Assembly (NCBI GenBank): GCA_051453625.1
Contig: JBOZIK010000001.1
Span: 111,124,789-111,160,194 of the forward strand
Source of the DNA: Welwitschia mirabilis
Lineage: Eukaryota > Gnetophyta > Gnetopsida > Welwitschiales
DNA: 35,406 bases
Direction: 5' to 3'
Shown here: positions 20,585 to 31,860 of the stretch, piece by piece
How positions within the stretch are numbered: position 1 is the first letter of the stretch
How the letters are laid out: each line of letters begins with the position of its first letter
Program-made: the position numbers and the translations under genes
Notes under the pieces: model-generated
The model's database searches: none
Told to the model about the DNA's origin: nothing
The model's input: only the letters and a program-made list of their open reading frames with translations

Positions 20585-21250
20585 TCTTTTCATGATTATC
20601 TCCTAGAATTGCAAAGGCCTTGGAAATGGCCAAAAAATTTCCACATTTAGAGTCTCTTAAGGGACTCACCAGTTTCTATGTGTCTTCTTTAAGAAACGAA
20701 GCTTGATTCTCTAAAAACTAGCCATTTTCATGCAAAATTTTCTGGATCCTTTATTTCGGTTTTGAGTATGGGCACAAAATGGCGATTGATAATCCTCTAA
20801 GAACATGGTAACATATCTACTATTAGCAAGAGTAATAACCACCATATTATTGATTGGATTTTTAATGATCAAAAGAGAAGAATTACCAACTTTTATGGGC
20901 CTTAGAAAGCAGATTAAAGACTCTAATGCCTTCAGCACATTATGTTAAATTTTCCAGATATCATTATGGATGACTTCAATCAAACCGTTAGTCCATATGA
21001 GAGGCTTGGTAATGTTCCTAATCTCTCCACTATTTATCTTTTTTCTAATTTTATTAGTAAGCATAGCCTCAGAGATCTTTCTCCTCACGGTGCTTCGTAT
21101 ACTAGAGTAATCTTAGGGAAAGTAAAAATCTTGTTATGTCAAGAATTGATAAATGTTTCGTCAAAAACTCTAATAAGAATTTCTTTCTCAAAGTAAAATC
21201 TAGATTCTTTTCCGATCACATGTCCATAATCCTCACAATGAACTCCCCTC
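20585..21250 (+). pseudogene. LINE AP-endonuclease remnant
   Basis: The domain nicks target DNA to start reverse transcription. SWNCKGLG-like sequence at about 20592-20620 matches the start of plant LINE endonucleases (WNxRGLG). RITNFYGP lies at about 20880-20905. MDDFNQ at about 20967-20985 is the GDFN motif with Gly changed to Asp. SLRDLSPHGASYT, then after a frame change SRIDKCFV (about 21137-21160) and SDHMSIIL (about 21213-21236), mark the C-terminal SRIDR and SDHxPI motifs. Broken by stops and at least one frameshift. Confidence 0.75.
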
Positions 21251-21752
21251 AAAAAAAGTATTTCCTCTGTTTTGAGCACTCTTGGTTGAAAGATCCAAAC
21301 TACATTGAATTAGTCAATCATATTTTGAATACTCTAGTGAAAAGTAATGCTACTTACAGATTGTTTCAAAAGCTTAAAATTTTAAGGCATGAGTCAATTA
21401 TTTGGAAGAAATGCTTAAATGATTCTTTTAAACATATTAAGAATCAAATATTGGAGGAGCTAAGCATCATTCAAAAGCATAATGAAATCATTAGTTCTGA
21501 TTCAGGTTATGAAAAGAATCTTTCTTCCAAATTCATGATATATTATCCAAGAAAGAAACTCACTGGAAATAGTGATTTGGCATCTAATTACTTAAAAAAG
21601 GGGACCACAACATGAAATTCTTCTTCTAGATAGCAAATAGATAGGGGCATAAAAATAGTATACACTAGAGAATGTCCGTAATGCGCTGCAATTCTAATGC
21701 TTAGATTGTCAATTCCTTCATTAAATATTTTCAAAATTTATTTACAGAGAAG

Positions 21753-22990
21753 TTGGTGGTTCTCAGTAGTGTTCCAGTTGGTCCTCCTATCACTATAGAA
21801 CAACAATTTTGTTTAAGTCAAAGAGTCACAAAGAAGAAAATATGGAACACCATCCATTCCATGAAAAAGAATAGGGCATTGAGTCCTGATGGCTTCACTA
21901 TAGAGTTCTATCAAATTTTTTGGGATATTATCAATGTTAATGTTTGTAATGCAATTCAAGAAACATTTGAGAAAGGTACTTTCTACAAACTTTTCAATGA
22001 CACTCTTCTCACTCTTATTCCTAAAATAGAAGATGCAGAAAGTCGTAACCAATATAGGCCAATCATTCTTTGCAATGTTTTCTATAAGATTCACACAAGA
22101 ATTATTGCAGACAGGTTTAAAGTACTTCTTCCAAATATGGTCCTTCCATCCCAATCTGGTTTTGTTTCAAGAAGAATTATCCATGACAACATAATCCTTG
22201 CTAATGAAATCCTTCATCTACATCATAGAAGTTAGAAACCTACAATGTTTCTTAAGATTGGTATAGTTAAAGCATTTGATACAGTCTAGTGGGAAACAGT
22301 AGACTATGTGTTACAGAAGCGCGGTATACCCATGCCTCTCAGGCATCTCATTTACTTTTGTATCTTGATGTTGACCTTCTTTGTTATCGTCAATGGAAAG
22401 AGATACGACTACTTTCAGTGCAGTAACAGCCTGAGTTAAGAAGGTCCTCTTTCTCCAAGTTGTTTTCTTCTGGTAATGGATTTCTTAGCCCATCTCTTCA
22501 TTTAGAATCATAATTAGATTTCTACCACTAAACTAGCTCCTTCATATCTCATCCTTCAGTTCGCAGATGACAATCTCCTTTGTTTGGACTTCAACCTCCC
22601 TGTGGTAAGGCATACTTGCAATCTATTAAATAAGTTCCACGATTTCTCAGGTCTTGTAATAATTTGGCACAAATCAAAACTCTTCTTTATCAACACTCCT
22701 CAGGCAAGAAAGACAGCTATCTCTCAAGTTTTTTAGTACTCTCAAGCCACATTCCCTGATGCTTATCTTGGTCTTTTTTTTTTTTTTTTTTACTTAGATC
22801 AGATTGCTGATAATATTTGGCCTTATTTGATGAGGAACATTATAGCTCGGTTAACTAGATGGGAAAACAAGCTCTTATTAGGTGTAGGAAAAGTTCGCCT
22901 TGCCAAATCTTGCTTAGTATGTATGACTATTTATTGTGCTATTGTCTTTCCTATAAGTATGCCAGCATGGTAGATAACATTATTTGAGAT
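21753..22990 (+). pseudogene. LINE reverse transcriptase remnant
   Basis: The open part (21753-22235) contains SPDGFTIEFYQIFWDII, LIPKIEDAESRNQYRPI and ILCNVFYKIHTRIIADR, which are conserved blocks of plant L1 RT. After a TAG it continues with KAFDTV (about 22270-22287), GPLSPSCFLLVMDFLAH (about 22445-22495) and the active site FADD at 22560-22571. An 18-T run at 22774-22791 sits where YLGLPI-type sequence is expected. LTRWENKLLLGVGKVRLAKS (about 22852-22911) is the thumb region. Inactive because of multiple stops. Confidence 0.88.
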
Positions 22991-23459
22991 TTCATTTGGT
23001 TGAGTGGCAAGTCCCACAAAAGACTTCACGTTATAAACTTTGAGCAAATCATTATGCCAAACAAAGCAGGTGATCTTGGCATAGAAAAACTATGGATATA
23101 AGCAAATGTATTCTTGTTAGGCATTACCGTAAATTGCTATCTGATAATAACATTTTGTGGATCAAATTCTTTAAAGAATATTATGATGATAAGGCGAGGC
23201 TTTCTATTTTTTAAAAGCACATGATCTGTTCCACTAGAGAGGTTTGGTCATATGTTTATGAAAATCAAACTCTTCCTATCCACAATGGTAAAATAAGCAT
23301 ATCAGTTATTTATAATAATTTGTTTGAGTATGATCATAGATGGAGGAAATTGTGGAAGCTAAACATCCTAGAGAAAATTAAAATGTTTTGATGGTAGATG
23401 TTGAAAGATGTATTCCCATAGTAGATAAGCTTATCCAAAAAAATTTAAGAGTTGATCAA

Positions 23460-23525
23460 TATTGTCCAATGTGCCATGAAAATAATGAGTCTGAAAGTCA
23501 TCTTTTCATTTAATGTGCTATTGTG
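23460..23525 (+). pseudogene. LINE C-terminal zf-RVT remnant
   Basis: The reading YCPMCHENNESESHLFI followed by a stop and CAIVKD matches the zinc finger at the C-terminus of plant LINE ORF2 proteins (CPxCxxxxExxxHLFxxC). Element C begins 60 bases further on. Confidence 0.75.
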
Positions 23526-23584
23526 AAAGATCTTTGAAAGGGGTTAAATATATCTTCTTCTTCTTACATTAGCTTGGATACTAT

Positions 23585-24589
23585 TGTAGTGCGTATTTTT
23601 ACATGCGCACTCTAGTATGAATGGGAGTAACCCAAATGTCATATCTCATTGAATACTTACGAGAGGAGAATAAGGATTGATTTTTAACAAAATAAAGTAA
23701 CCAAAATTGAATAAAATGTAGAAAATAAAGATGCAATGCAAATGCGTATGCAACTAAATCTAAATGCAATGCAAAACAAATCTAAACTACTTTCTTTCAG
23801 CCTTAACAAAGGCTGCCCTTAAAACCTATATCACGAATGAAATTGTCAACATATCAGGGGCAACATAAACCATAAGGGACATCTGTTAAACTAATATGTA
23901 TAAATAAAAATAGAGTTTTGAATTAAAACGAACCAATATCTGTGTTACAAAACAGCAGGGCTTTAATAGAGGATACATAGCCCTCCACCAAGGGAATGTC
24001 TTTTTACAACTCTCGAGATGGATCTTCCACCCTTCAATCTCACGAGAATTTCTGGTGCATCAAAAATGAAAAGGAGAGTTGAAGGGGGGGTTTTATTTAT
24101 AGGATTACAAAGCAAAACCAACACATAAAAGGCATTGTTAAACATGCTCCATTGCAGAAAAGAAACAGATAAAATGGAAAAAAGTTAGTTGGTGGTTACA
24201 ATTGTCGTCCTAACTGTCGTTCGAATGACCATGGGGATAACAACCTTTTATAAAACATGACTTAATAGTGCCAACTCAGCATCCACGTCAGCATCTAATG
24301 TGACATGAATAGTATCATTGTCTTACCTATCGTGGGGATGATAGAGGGGACGACAGTTTTCTTTATCATCTAAGTGAGGAGAAGCTAGACTTTTCCATCA
24401 GTAATATCCCTTCAAAGCTATGTGTATTAGAATGTGCCTTTAATGTCTTAAATCTTGCTAAGAATTATACATTTCTGAGATTTTCTATTGATTCTCCAAA
24501 ATCCTTAAAATTGCATCTAAACTTGTATAAATGTCCTACCAAATAGCTCATAAAACCCTATCAAATACACATAAATTAGCAGTACATCA
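23585..24589 (-). repeat. 3' LTR of element C (about 1005 bp)
   Basis: In element orientation it starts TGATGTACTGC after a purine tract and ends GCACTACA at 23585, matching the LTR ends of A (ACTGCA) and B (ACCGCA). A TATA box, TATAAATA, lies at 24101-24094 followed by a C-run, as in the B LTR (30813-30820). Two GTCATC/GATGAC units lie at 24201-24240 and 24317-24356. No PBS follows the end, consistent with a 3' LTR. Confidence 0.8.
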
Positions 24590-24604
24590 TAGTCCTCCAC
24601 TTAG
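24590..24604 (-). promoter_or_regulatory. polypurine tract of element C
   Basis: On the minus strand CTAAGTGGAGGACTA directly precedes the LTR start TGATG. A purine-rich tract here primes plus-strand DNA synthesis in LTR retrotransposons. It is short and interrupted, as expected in a decayed copy. Confidence 0.5.
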
Positions 24605-26200
24605 CCTTTGTCAGTACGTAACAAAAATTAGGTGGAAAAACACAAATGTGAGCCAAATTGTCTTTAAAAAAAATCAATTTAGACATCATAAAACAAGCTC
24701 ATAAAACAGATCACATAGCAAAATAATAAGTTACACATCATGTGTATGAAAATTTCAAAATTATGTCTCATGAAAGATTTTAAATAACTTGAAAAGTTTA
24801 TGAAAATGAGCCATGGAAATGGGTAACTTGAAAAGTTTATGAAAATGAGCCATGAAAATGGGTCCTACCCCATCCCCTTAGAAAAAAATAATATGTCCTG
24901 CATTGGCTAATAAAGCAAAGAAAGTAGATAGGAGTGAGAACACAAATGCCGGGTGCTTTTAAATTTAGACAACTATTTAAATTAAGTGCAAAGCTAAGTA
25001 AAGAAATGTCAGACTTGAAAAATATAGACATATGAAATATTTTGACAAGCAAAGAAAGAGTGGACAATGAAAATGTTCTATCACAAAATGATTATGAGCA
25101 GTGTTGAGAACTCCAAAAAGCTAAAAAAGATTACAAAATTGTTAAGAAAATTCATCTAAGCAAGAAATCAATTCTTTATTGAAAATTGGGCAAGGAAAAT
25201 CATTAAATGTTAAAGTCCTAAAATGGTAAAAAAATATGGCAATGACTTTAAAATAACTAACCAAACAACAAAAGAAAATAGAAAGAATGGACATAAGGTA
25301 ACATAAAGAAGGTAGCCTACTTATCTAAAATTTTAACTTAGCAGACTCTCATGAAAGAAATCATAACATTACTTAATTTTAAAATGCATGACTTACTGTA
25401 TAAAAAATTCCATTTGATAAGGCAGTGGTTATGATGATGTTAAAAATGAAATGCTTTAAACAATAAGTGATAAGATCAAAGAGTTGTTCAAAAATGAACT
25501 CACTTGCTGACATCTCAAAGCAAACACCTAAGTCCCTAGAAATGAAATGATTATGTGGAAAGATAAGGGTCTAGGAAATAAGCGATGCCTCCGATGACAC
25601 CAAGGACGTCATTGATCATATAGCATTTATTTTATTATCTATGATGAGGGGAGTTTAGCCATATTCAGAGAAGTAAGGACTCACAAAGCATGATCAACTG
25701 ACCCCATAGTGGAGTTCCCATAGCTACCATATTACATTGCCAAAGGTCCCTTCCAGGAAAATTTGTCCCAGTGTACTTGTAGTAGGACATTATGGTTATC
25801 ATGTTTTTGAGCTATCAAATATAAAAAATCATGATCTTATTTCACTCTCTCTCTTTTTCTCTTTCCTTTTTTTTCCCTTTTTTTCTTTGCATAAATAAAA
25901 ATATTCCACAGGATGATACACTCCAAAAAAAAAAAGTGAAGTCATAAGATAAAGATAGAAAAGAACACCCTTAAATAATCTAAGATCTTTTCATTATTGA
26001 AAAAAAGTAAAAAATAAAGCATCTTCCTTCAAACTAAAGTTCATAGACATGTGAATGTCTAAAGATTAGGTGAATCTAATCTTACCACTGTAAAATGCCT
26101 AAGTCAAAGACTAGTCATAGAAATAAATACATAAGTCATGTTTGAAAGATGATCAAGTAATGTCATAATGACCTCCAAAGGAAAAAGATAGAGAAAATTC
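24605..26200 (-). other. post-integrase non-coding region of element C
   Basis: About 1.6 kb between the integrase end and the polypurine tract with no coherent ORF and no recognisable envelope-like gene. It includes a 39-bp tandem duplication at 24785-24862 and polypyrimidine/poly-A tracts at 25845-25940. The part above 25930 aligns with the first bases of this window (element A). Confidence 0.55.
24785..24862. repeat. 39-bp tandem duplication
   Basis: The unit starting TAACTTGAAAAGTTTATG (24785-24823) is repeated immediately (24824-24862) with one change (ATGGAAA to ATGAAAA). The near identity suggests a duplication much younger than the host element. Confidence 0.9.
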
Positions 26201-26224
26201 AAATGGTTGCTCGTGCTTTTTCAA

Positions 26225-26325
26225 CCTTTGCTCATTAACTTTTTAAATTTCTTAAGTGTTTAAGTCAGAAGTCTTAACAGAGCCATTAGAATGTACTTTC
26301 TTAAAAAGGTGAGGACCTAACCATA
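26225..26325 (-). pseudogene. integrase C-terminal remnant of element C
   Basis: The minus strand reads GPHLFKKVHSNGSVKTSD (about 26318-26265) without a stop, equal to GPYLI.KVHSNGSIKISNF in element A. This is the C-terminal end of the Ty3/gypsy integrase. Nothing upstream of it remains. Confidence 0.75.
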
Positions 26326-28189
26326 AATCAATTCATTGCTTAAAAACTATCACAACCCAATCTTAGGTTGGACTTAAGAAGTACAAAAAAACATGGAAAA
26401 TTCTTTTTTCCACAAATTTAAAACAAAATTAACTTACATGACATGTTTAATTATTATAGCAGATCGATTAGTTTATAGCTAAAAGACCTACCTCTCAGTC
26501 ACTCATAGGATACACCTTAGGAGAACTATATGAGGATATTTACCTAATTAACAATACACTCCATCTTATAGATATTTTGAAATCTCATTTAGGAACATAC
26601 TAGAGGAGTGTGTAAGTCATGATCGAATGGTTGGTTACATTCACATCCAAGCAATCATGCCTATATATCCTGATCCAGAGGAGTTCAGACCACATGTAGT
26701 TCTATCTTAGATCTCATTCCCATCTCCATCGATACGCATGAGCGTATGATACATCAAGTTAGTCCATGTCAGTGGCATATGGGTCAAATTAAGCATAGTT
26801 AGTGCAAAAGACACAATCTCCAACTCAAATAAAAAAAGAGTATCATAACATATTGAAATGCTGTGTCGCCAGAAGGTATTATACACACATAAACATACAT
26901 AAGAATCATAGCTATGCTGAAAAATATAGGAGACAGTCAGTCAAAATCTCTCGAGGTCATAACGTTCATTTCTAAAAAGGAATTCTAATGCATGAATGAA
27001 GATAATGCACCTGTATATTACCATAAATCATATATGGATACCCAAATGTATATATAGTGAATCCCTTGGTCACTTGACCAAAATTATTCATTAGACACAT
27101 AAAAGCTAAGCATGTCAAGAGGTTCCTTGACTCTCTCCCTCATCTTAGTCTATATTAATGGAAGGGAAAAAATATATGTAGAAGCATCGGTAAACCCATT
27201 AACTAAGCATGTAAAGAGATCTCTCAAATATCTCTCTCATCTTAGCATTAGCCAATCGGAGGAATAATATTAATAGTATAACATGATGCAAAAATGAGAT
27301 TAACACACATGTATACATACATACACGCCATTTAAGAAGGGTACCTCATGGCTGCTCCTTTTACAATATGATATAGTAAATCTAACAATATGTAAATATA
27401 TAAATGCCCAAATGAACTAGTTCATATGCCACTAAATTAGATCGCTAGTCTCAAAGTACTTAGTGTGATAGAAGTTAAAGAATAAAAGAAGCTAATTATA
27501 TGGCTCACTATCTTCCAACAAGTATCATAGAAAAATTACTAAAGATACATCATTTTACACACAAGATAATAAATACTACTTAAGCATTTTCAATTAACAG
27601 GTAGGAATATGTAAGGAAATAAGTTTAAGGCTATATACCTGGATTACAATAAGGCATATTGAGGTAACCATAGTCATTAAAAAATGTGCTAGACCTGCAT
27701 CATTCGATAACTATACCATGCATAATATAATTACATTACACCACATAAACACACTATTATGTTAGGGGAAAAACCATAGCCACTCCTTTTATAATGCTAA
27801 CATAGTAATGGAATCTATAATTTTATTTACTTGTAATATCAATAGGAATAAAAAGGAATTTAGTCAAATCATGTCTTGTACACATGTTTATGTATTTACT
27901 TCTAAAGCCCACCAAAACATAGTAAAAGTAACATGATTATTAATCAATACCTCCCACAATATCTAACTTTCATTATAAATTATTTACTAAGTTACTAAGT
28001 ATAAGAAGGCATTTTGTTGAATTAATCATAAAAACCTTATTATCTATGGAGTTACACATAAGTGCTTAATCTTATCTAAACGCCTGTTCCATTATGTATA
28101 TATTTTTAACATTGACCTACACTTAATAATTCAACATGTTTTCCCTTATCATACATATACATGTAATGTTATATGCATGAAATAGCATA
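26326..28189. other. unassigned AT-rich DNA, possible decayed repeat
   Basis: No gene or transposon domain recognised. Two weak internal duplications are visible. TAAGCATGT.AAGAG with a following CTC(A)TCTTAG phrase occurs near 27107 and 27200. CATGGCTGCTCCTTTTA (27348) and CATAGCCACTCCTTTTA (27775) lie about 430 bp apart with similar flanks. This may be an unrecognised element that truncated element C at 26325. Confidence 0.45.
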
Positions 28190-28730
28190 ACATAAAATAA
28201 TACATTATTATAAATATTATATATATATTTATATATATATATATATATAATTTTATGCATATGAGATAACATAATATAAAGTAGTATTATGCATCCCATA
28301 TAAGGTAATTTAATATATAAGTAATGTAAATTATTATTATATAACATGTTATATAATATAATAGAGTATATTATAATATGATACAATAAAATTTAATATT
28401 GTATGATATAATACATAGTAATCGTAACATAATATAATATACTACAATAATATAATTTAGTGTTATATAATGTATATGTGTAATATTGTGCATACAATAA
28501 AGTATATTAAAATACCTTATATTATAATATCATATAATATTTATTATAATAAACAATAAATAATATAATATCAATAATATACGTATAATATAATATTATA
28601 TTTTATAATACAAAATTTATTTTATGATTTCATGTAATATGATAATATAATTAATTATAAGATAATATATTATGTAATATATAAAATATGATATTATATA
28701 GTTATAATATAATACAATATGATAAATTTA
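28190..28730. repeat. extreme AT-rich low-complexity block
   Basis: Roughly 540 bp made almost only of A and T, dominated by irregular ATAATAT words with a (TA)n run at about 28218-28248. No regular period is seen by eye. It could be a degenerate AT microsatellite or minisatellite and would be easily melted DNA. Confidence 0.85.
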
Positions 28731-30333
28731 GAACTAAATCTTAATGCAATCACTTGTACTAGCATTATGTTCAATATATGTGTTTATACTAAGTAATAAA
28801 ATCATTGGAAAGATTCGATCACATACCTGTATAAGCTAGAGAAGCATAAGCCCTTGATTTCGGCCCCCCAGGTTATCAAGTTAATGAAAACTAAAATGTA
28901 CTAATTTGTTCCTAGAAATCTTTATTAACTTATTGGAGGCACTCCCACAATACGAGTTAAGTGTCCATGACTCTTATTAGTAGTCATAATGTTAGTGGAA
29001 AATGTTTCTATTAGTTTTAACATTAAAAGCTACATTTATTACCCCTGTACACACATTTACAATATCATTTATTTCTTTGATTAAAGGTTTTAAATAGGAA
29101 CATACACTTTTGATTTCCATATTTTCTCTGTTTAAAACCTAATCGTTCCATCCAAGATTGATTAAAACCATGTTATGTCATAGCTCATAAAGCTTCCTTT
29201 TGTATGAATATCATCAATGTAAGAGATAGAGGATATCTGGAGATCTTTTATAGTCTTCTTAGTGCCATCATACAGTTGAGGCATGCCAAAAATTGAGGTT
29301 TCCAATAAGTATTCTCATCCCTTTTAGTTCCCATAGCTAGTTATTTTCCTCAAGGTAAGTAAGCCTCAAAGGAGAATAATCGTCGTTTCTACTTCTTTCT
29401 ACTGAGATGAAAATGCATCTTCATCATCTTGGATGTGTTGTTGCTTAAAATGGCACATTGAAATGCCTAATAGAATGGAAAATAAAGTGACAGGAGACTA
29501 AACATAAGCACTACTACTCCTATTTTCTACAAGTTATTGTTCTTTTCTCCGTCTGACTTCTAGTACACTTATTCCTTAATCCTTCATCTATTTGTGGTGA
29601 TGCTTAGTGTGACATGCCTCTGGCTTCTATGCGCGCTCCTCGCCACCTTGCCAATTCAGCACATTAGCCTCCCCCTCCTTCAACAATGCGCATGTTTCAT
29701 CATAGCTCTTCTGGTTTCTTGTCTTTACGCTGTCGCACCTCTTTATGCCACTGCACAGCCCTCTCTTTCTTCACCTCTATGAAAATCCTCGTCATTCCAC
29801 ACTTTTATGTGTTGTATCCATTCAATAAAGATGAAGAAAACTGATTTGTTTCTAGACAAGGAAAAAAAATATGGGATGAGATGAGCTAAGGTTTTATCAT
29901 TTAATTTTCATTGAATGCATGCCTTTAATCAATGTACAAATCTTGGACGAAGGAGCCTGCTTTCATGCTCTTGGATTTTCATTGGATTACCATACTAGAT
30001 AGTGGGTCTTCCACCTACCAGTATCCATTATGACCATCACCACTCTCATGGACCACTAGCCTATAATAACCATTAGCGGGTCTCTTTCCTATGCATTTAT
30101 CGGTGACAATGCTCTCTCTACTAGTGGACAGTTCTCCCATTATGTGGTAAGCTCTATTTGACTAGCCAATGATTTCAGTCAATGCTTAGAGACACAAGAG
30201 CTAGATAAAAGAACAAAGGATGGGGAGCATTAGAAAAAACAAAGACACCAAGAGAAAAAGGGAGGGGATCGGTTTTCTTCTTAGAAAGTGAAGCATACAT
30301 GACCTTCTAGGGACCATTTTTACAGAGGAAGAG
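28731..30333. other. intergenic DNA, no gene supported
   Basis: About 1.6 kb with no recognised domain. The segment 29590-29785 has more C and a 62-codon open frame rich in Leu and Ala, but it has no similarity I recognise and may be chance. The region ends at the LTR of element B. Confidence 0.5.
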
Positions 30334-31404
30334 TGTTGCATTACTAATTTATAATTATTTGATAGAATTTTATGAGTTGTTTTGCAAGACTTTTATACAG
30401 GTTTAGGTGCAATTCTGAGGATTTTAAAAATATAAGAGGAAATCTCAGAAAAATGCGATTCTTATCCAAATTTGATATATTAAAAGCACTTTTTAATGCA
30501 TAGATCTTTGAAGAAGCATTCATAACAAAAATGCTAAGTTTTTTCTCAAGAAAATTATCAAAGAAGACTGTCATCACCTCCGTCATCCACACGATAGGCA
30601 GGATGATGGCTGCTAATGTGGATTACTGAGTCTTTTTTTTTGAGAATATTCTATAATGTACTATCATTTCCATGGTTGTCGGGATTACAGCCCGGATGAC
30701 ACTGATATGTAACCAACTCAAACAAATTCTCTTGATCGTTTTGTCTATTTCTGAGTCATTTATGAATGTGCCTAATCACACCTATTGTTTGTCCTTTTCT
30801 GCTATATTTTCTTATAAATAAGATCCCCCTTGACTTTCCTTGTCATCTTCATTGCACCAGACATTCTCGTGATAGGAGATCAAAGGGCAGGAGATCCATC
30901 TACGAGTGTTACAAAAAGACATGTAATTGGTGGAGGGATGTGCATCCTCTATTGAGGCCTGATTGTTTTATAACCTAGATGCTATTACTCTTTTAATATA
31001 AAAACTTGTTTTATTTTTATGTTTGCATTATAGATTTTCTTATAATCCTTATAGTCTATGTTACCCTTGATCCGTTGATAATTTCTTAGGTGATATAGAT
31101 TATCAAGGACAGCCTTTGTTAAGACTGAGAATAAGTAAAGTTAGGGTTATTTTGGCATTGCATGTTGCTTTAGATTACATCTTGCATCTTGCATTGTATT
31201 TTATTTTCTTGCATTATTATTTACTTTCTAGTTCCTATTATTTTGCAAAGTAACCTGAGTCTCATACTCATAGACTTCAATGTGGATATAACATTTCGGG
31301 TTAATTTCCATTATACTAGTGTGATGTATTGTGCAAAATATCTATTTTAATTATTAATGACAAGATCTCTTTGAACATAAAAGCTTACACAAATACACAC
31401 CGCA
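30334..31404 (+). repeat. 5' LTR of element B (about 1071 bp)
   Basis: It starts TGTTGCATTAC and ends CACACCGCA, six bases before the PBS. The whole length aligns with the reverse complements of LTRs A and C; for example TTGATAGAATTTTATGAG at 30359 equals TTGATAGGGTTTTATGAG in C. A TATA box, TATAAATA, lies at 30813-30820, implying that RNA starts near 30845. The open frame at 30766-30978 inside it is incidental. Confidence 0.8.
30813..30820 (+). promoter_or_regulatory. TATA box in LTR B
   Basis: TATAAATAAGATCCCCC at 30813 aligns with TATAAATAAAACCCCCCC (minus strand) in LTR C, so this is the conserved promoter at the U3/R boundary of the family. Confidence 0.7.
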
Positions 31405-31410
31405 ACATTT

Positions 31411-31428
31411 TGGTGCCATTGCTAGAGA
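31411..31428 (+). promoter_or_regulatory. primer-binding site of element B
   Basis: TGGTGCCATTGCTAGAGA follows the LTR end after six bases and aligns with TGGCACCATTATTGGGAA in element A. Both are decayed forms of the Athila/Tat-type site. Confidence 0.78.
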
Positions 31429-31429
31429 A

Positions 31430-31860
31430 GGCTATTAAGGAATACAAGGACTATCATCATTTGAATGAGTATATCAAACCTTGATTTAGTTATTTATTTA
31501 TGTAGCATTATATTTTATTAGGAGCTATAGGTTTTCTATGTGCAGTTTTTTAGTTTTGGCTTTTTTGGTTTTAGTTTTCTGTAAAAAAAGTATGGTCATC
31601 CCCTCTATCGTCTCCATGACAGTTAGGATAACAGTGTGCTATTTTTGTTTTCGTTTTTAATTTTTAGATTGTAATTTTTTTGAAATAAATTAGTTTCTGT
31701 CGTCTCTTGTGATGTTCGAATAACCAAATGGATGATAGTCTTATTTTTGTACTTTTTATCTTTTGGTTCTGTTTCTACTTTTCTGTTTTTGTGTGTGTTG
31801 TCTCTTCTGTTGTCCCCATGATAGATAAGATGATAATCTATTATTTTTTATCTATTTCCT
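31430..31860 (+). other. leader of element B with three repeat units
   Basis: Untranslated stretch between PBS and gag. Three T-rich segments each end in a GTCATC/GATGAC-type unit at 31594-31635, 31697-31740 and 31806-31838, about 100 bp apart. Confidence 0.6.

Larger units (their letters stand above)
19040..23584 (+). mobile_element. L1-type LINE, decayed, 3' end cut by element C
   Basis: Plus-strand domains appear in the order of a plant L1 LINE: ORF1 with a DUF4283-like region (about 19480-20110), AP endonuclease (about 20585-21250), reverse transcriptase (about 21750-22990) and a zf-RVT zinc finger (about 23460-23525). Many stops and frameshifts make it inactive. The right end is abrupt at 23585, where the 3' LTR of Ty3/gypsy element C begins, so no poly-A tail is seen. 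The left end is uncertain; GCAAAATGGAGAGCAGAGC at about 19040 is where gene-like sequence begins. Confidence 0.85.
23585..26325 (-). mobile_element. Ty3/gypsy element C, 3' part only
   Basis: Same family as element A. On the minus strand it contains the end of integrase (about 26325-26230), a long post-integrase region, a polypurine tract and the 3' LTR (24589-23585). The stretch 26030-26320 aligns with 110-490 of element A, including GATTAGGTGAATCTAATCTT and AGAGCCATTAGAATG. Homology to A stops near 26325, so gag, RT and the 5' LTR are missing. The outer LTR end lies inside the LINE, which it interrupts. Confidence 0.82.

Noticed and set aside
24605-26200. Envelope-like gene of Athila type after integrase
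   Set aside because: No frame, transmembrane stretch or signal peptide can be followed; only non-coding sequence is seen.
28123-28386. 87-codon minus-strand frame rich in Ile and Tyr
   Set aside because: It lies in near-pure AT sequence where such frames arise by chance.
29594-29782. 62-codon plus-strand frame, Leu/Ala-rich, possible membrane peptide
   Set aside because: Short, with no recognised similarity and no splice or promoter support; left as intergenic.
30766-30978. 70-codon frame as a gene
   Set aside because: It lies inside the LTR of element B across the TATA box and has no counterpart in LTRs A and C.
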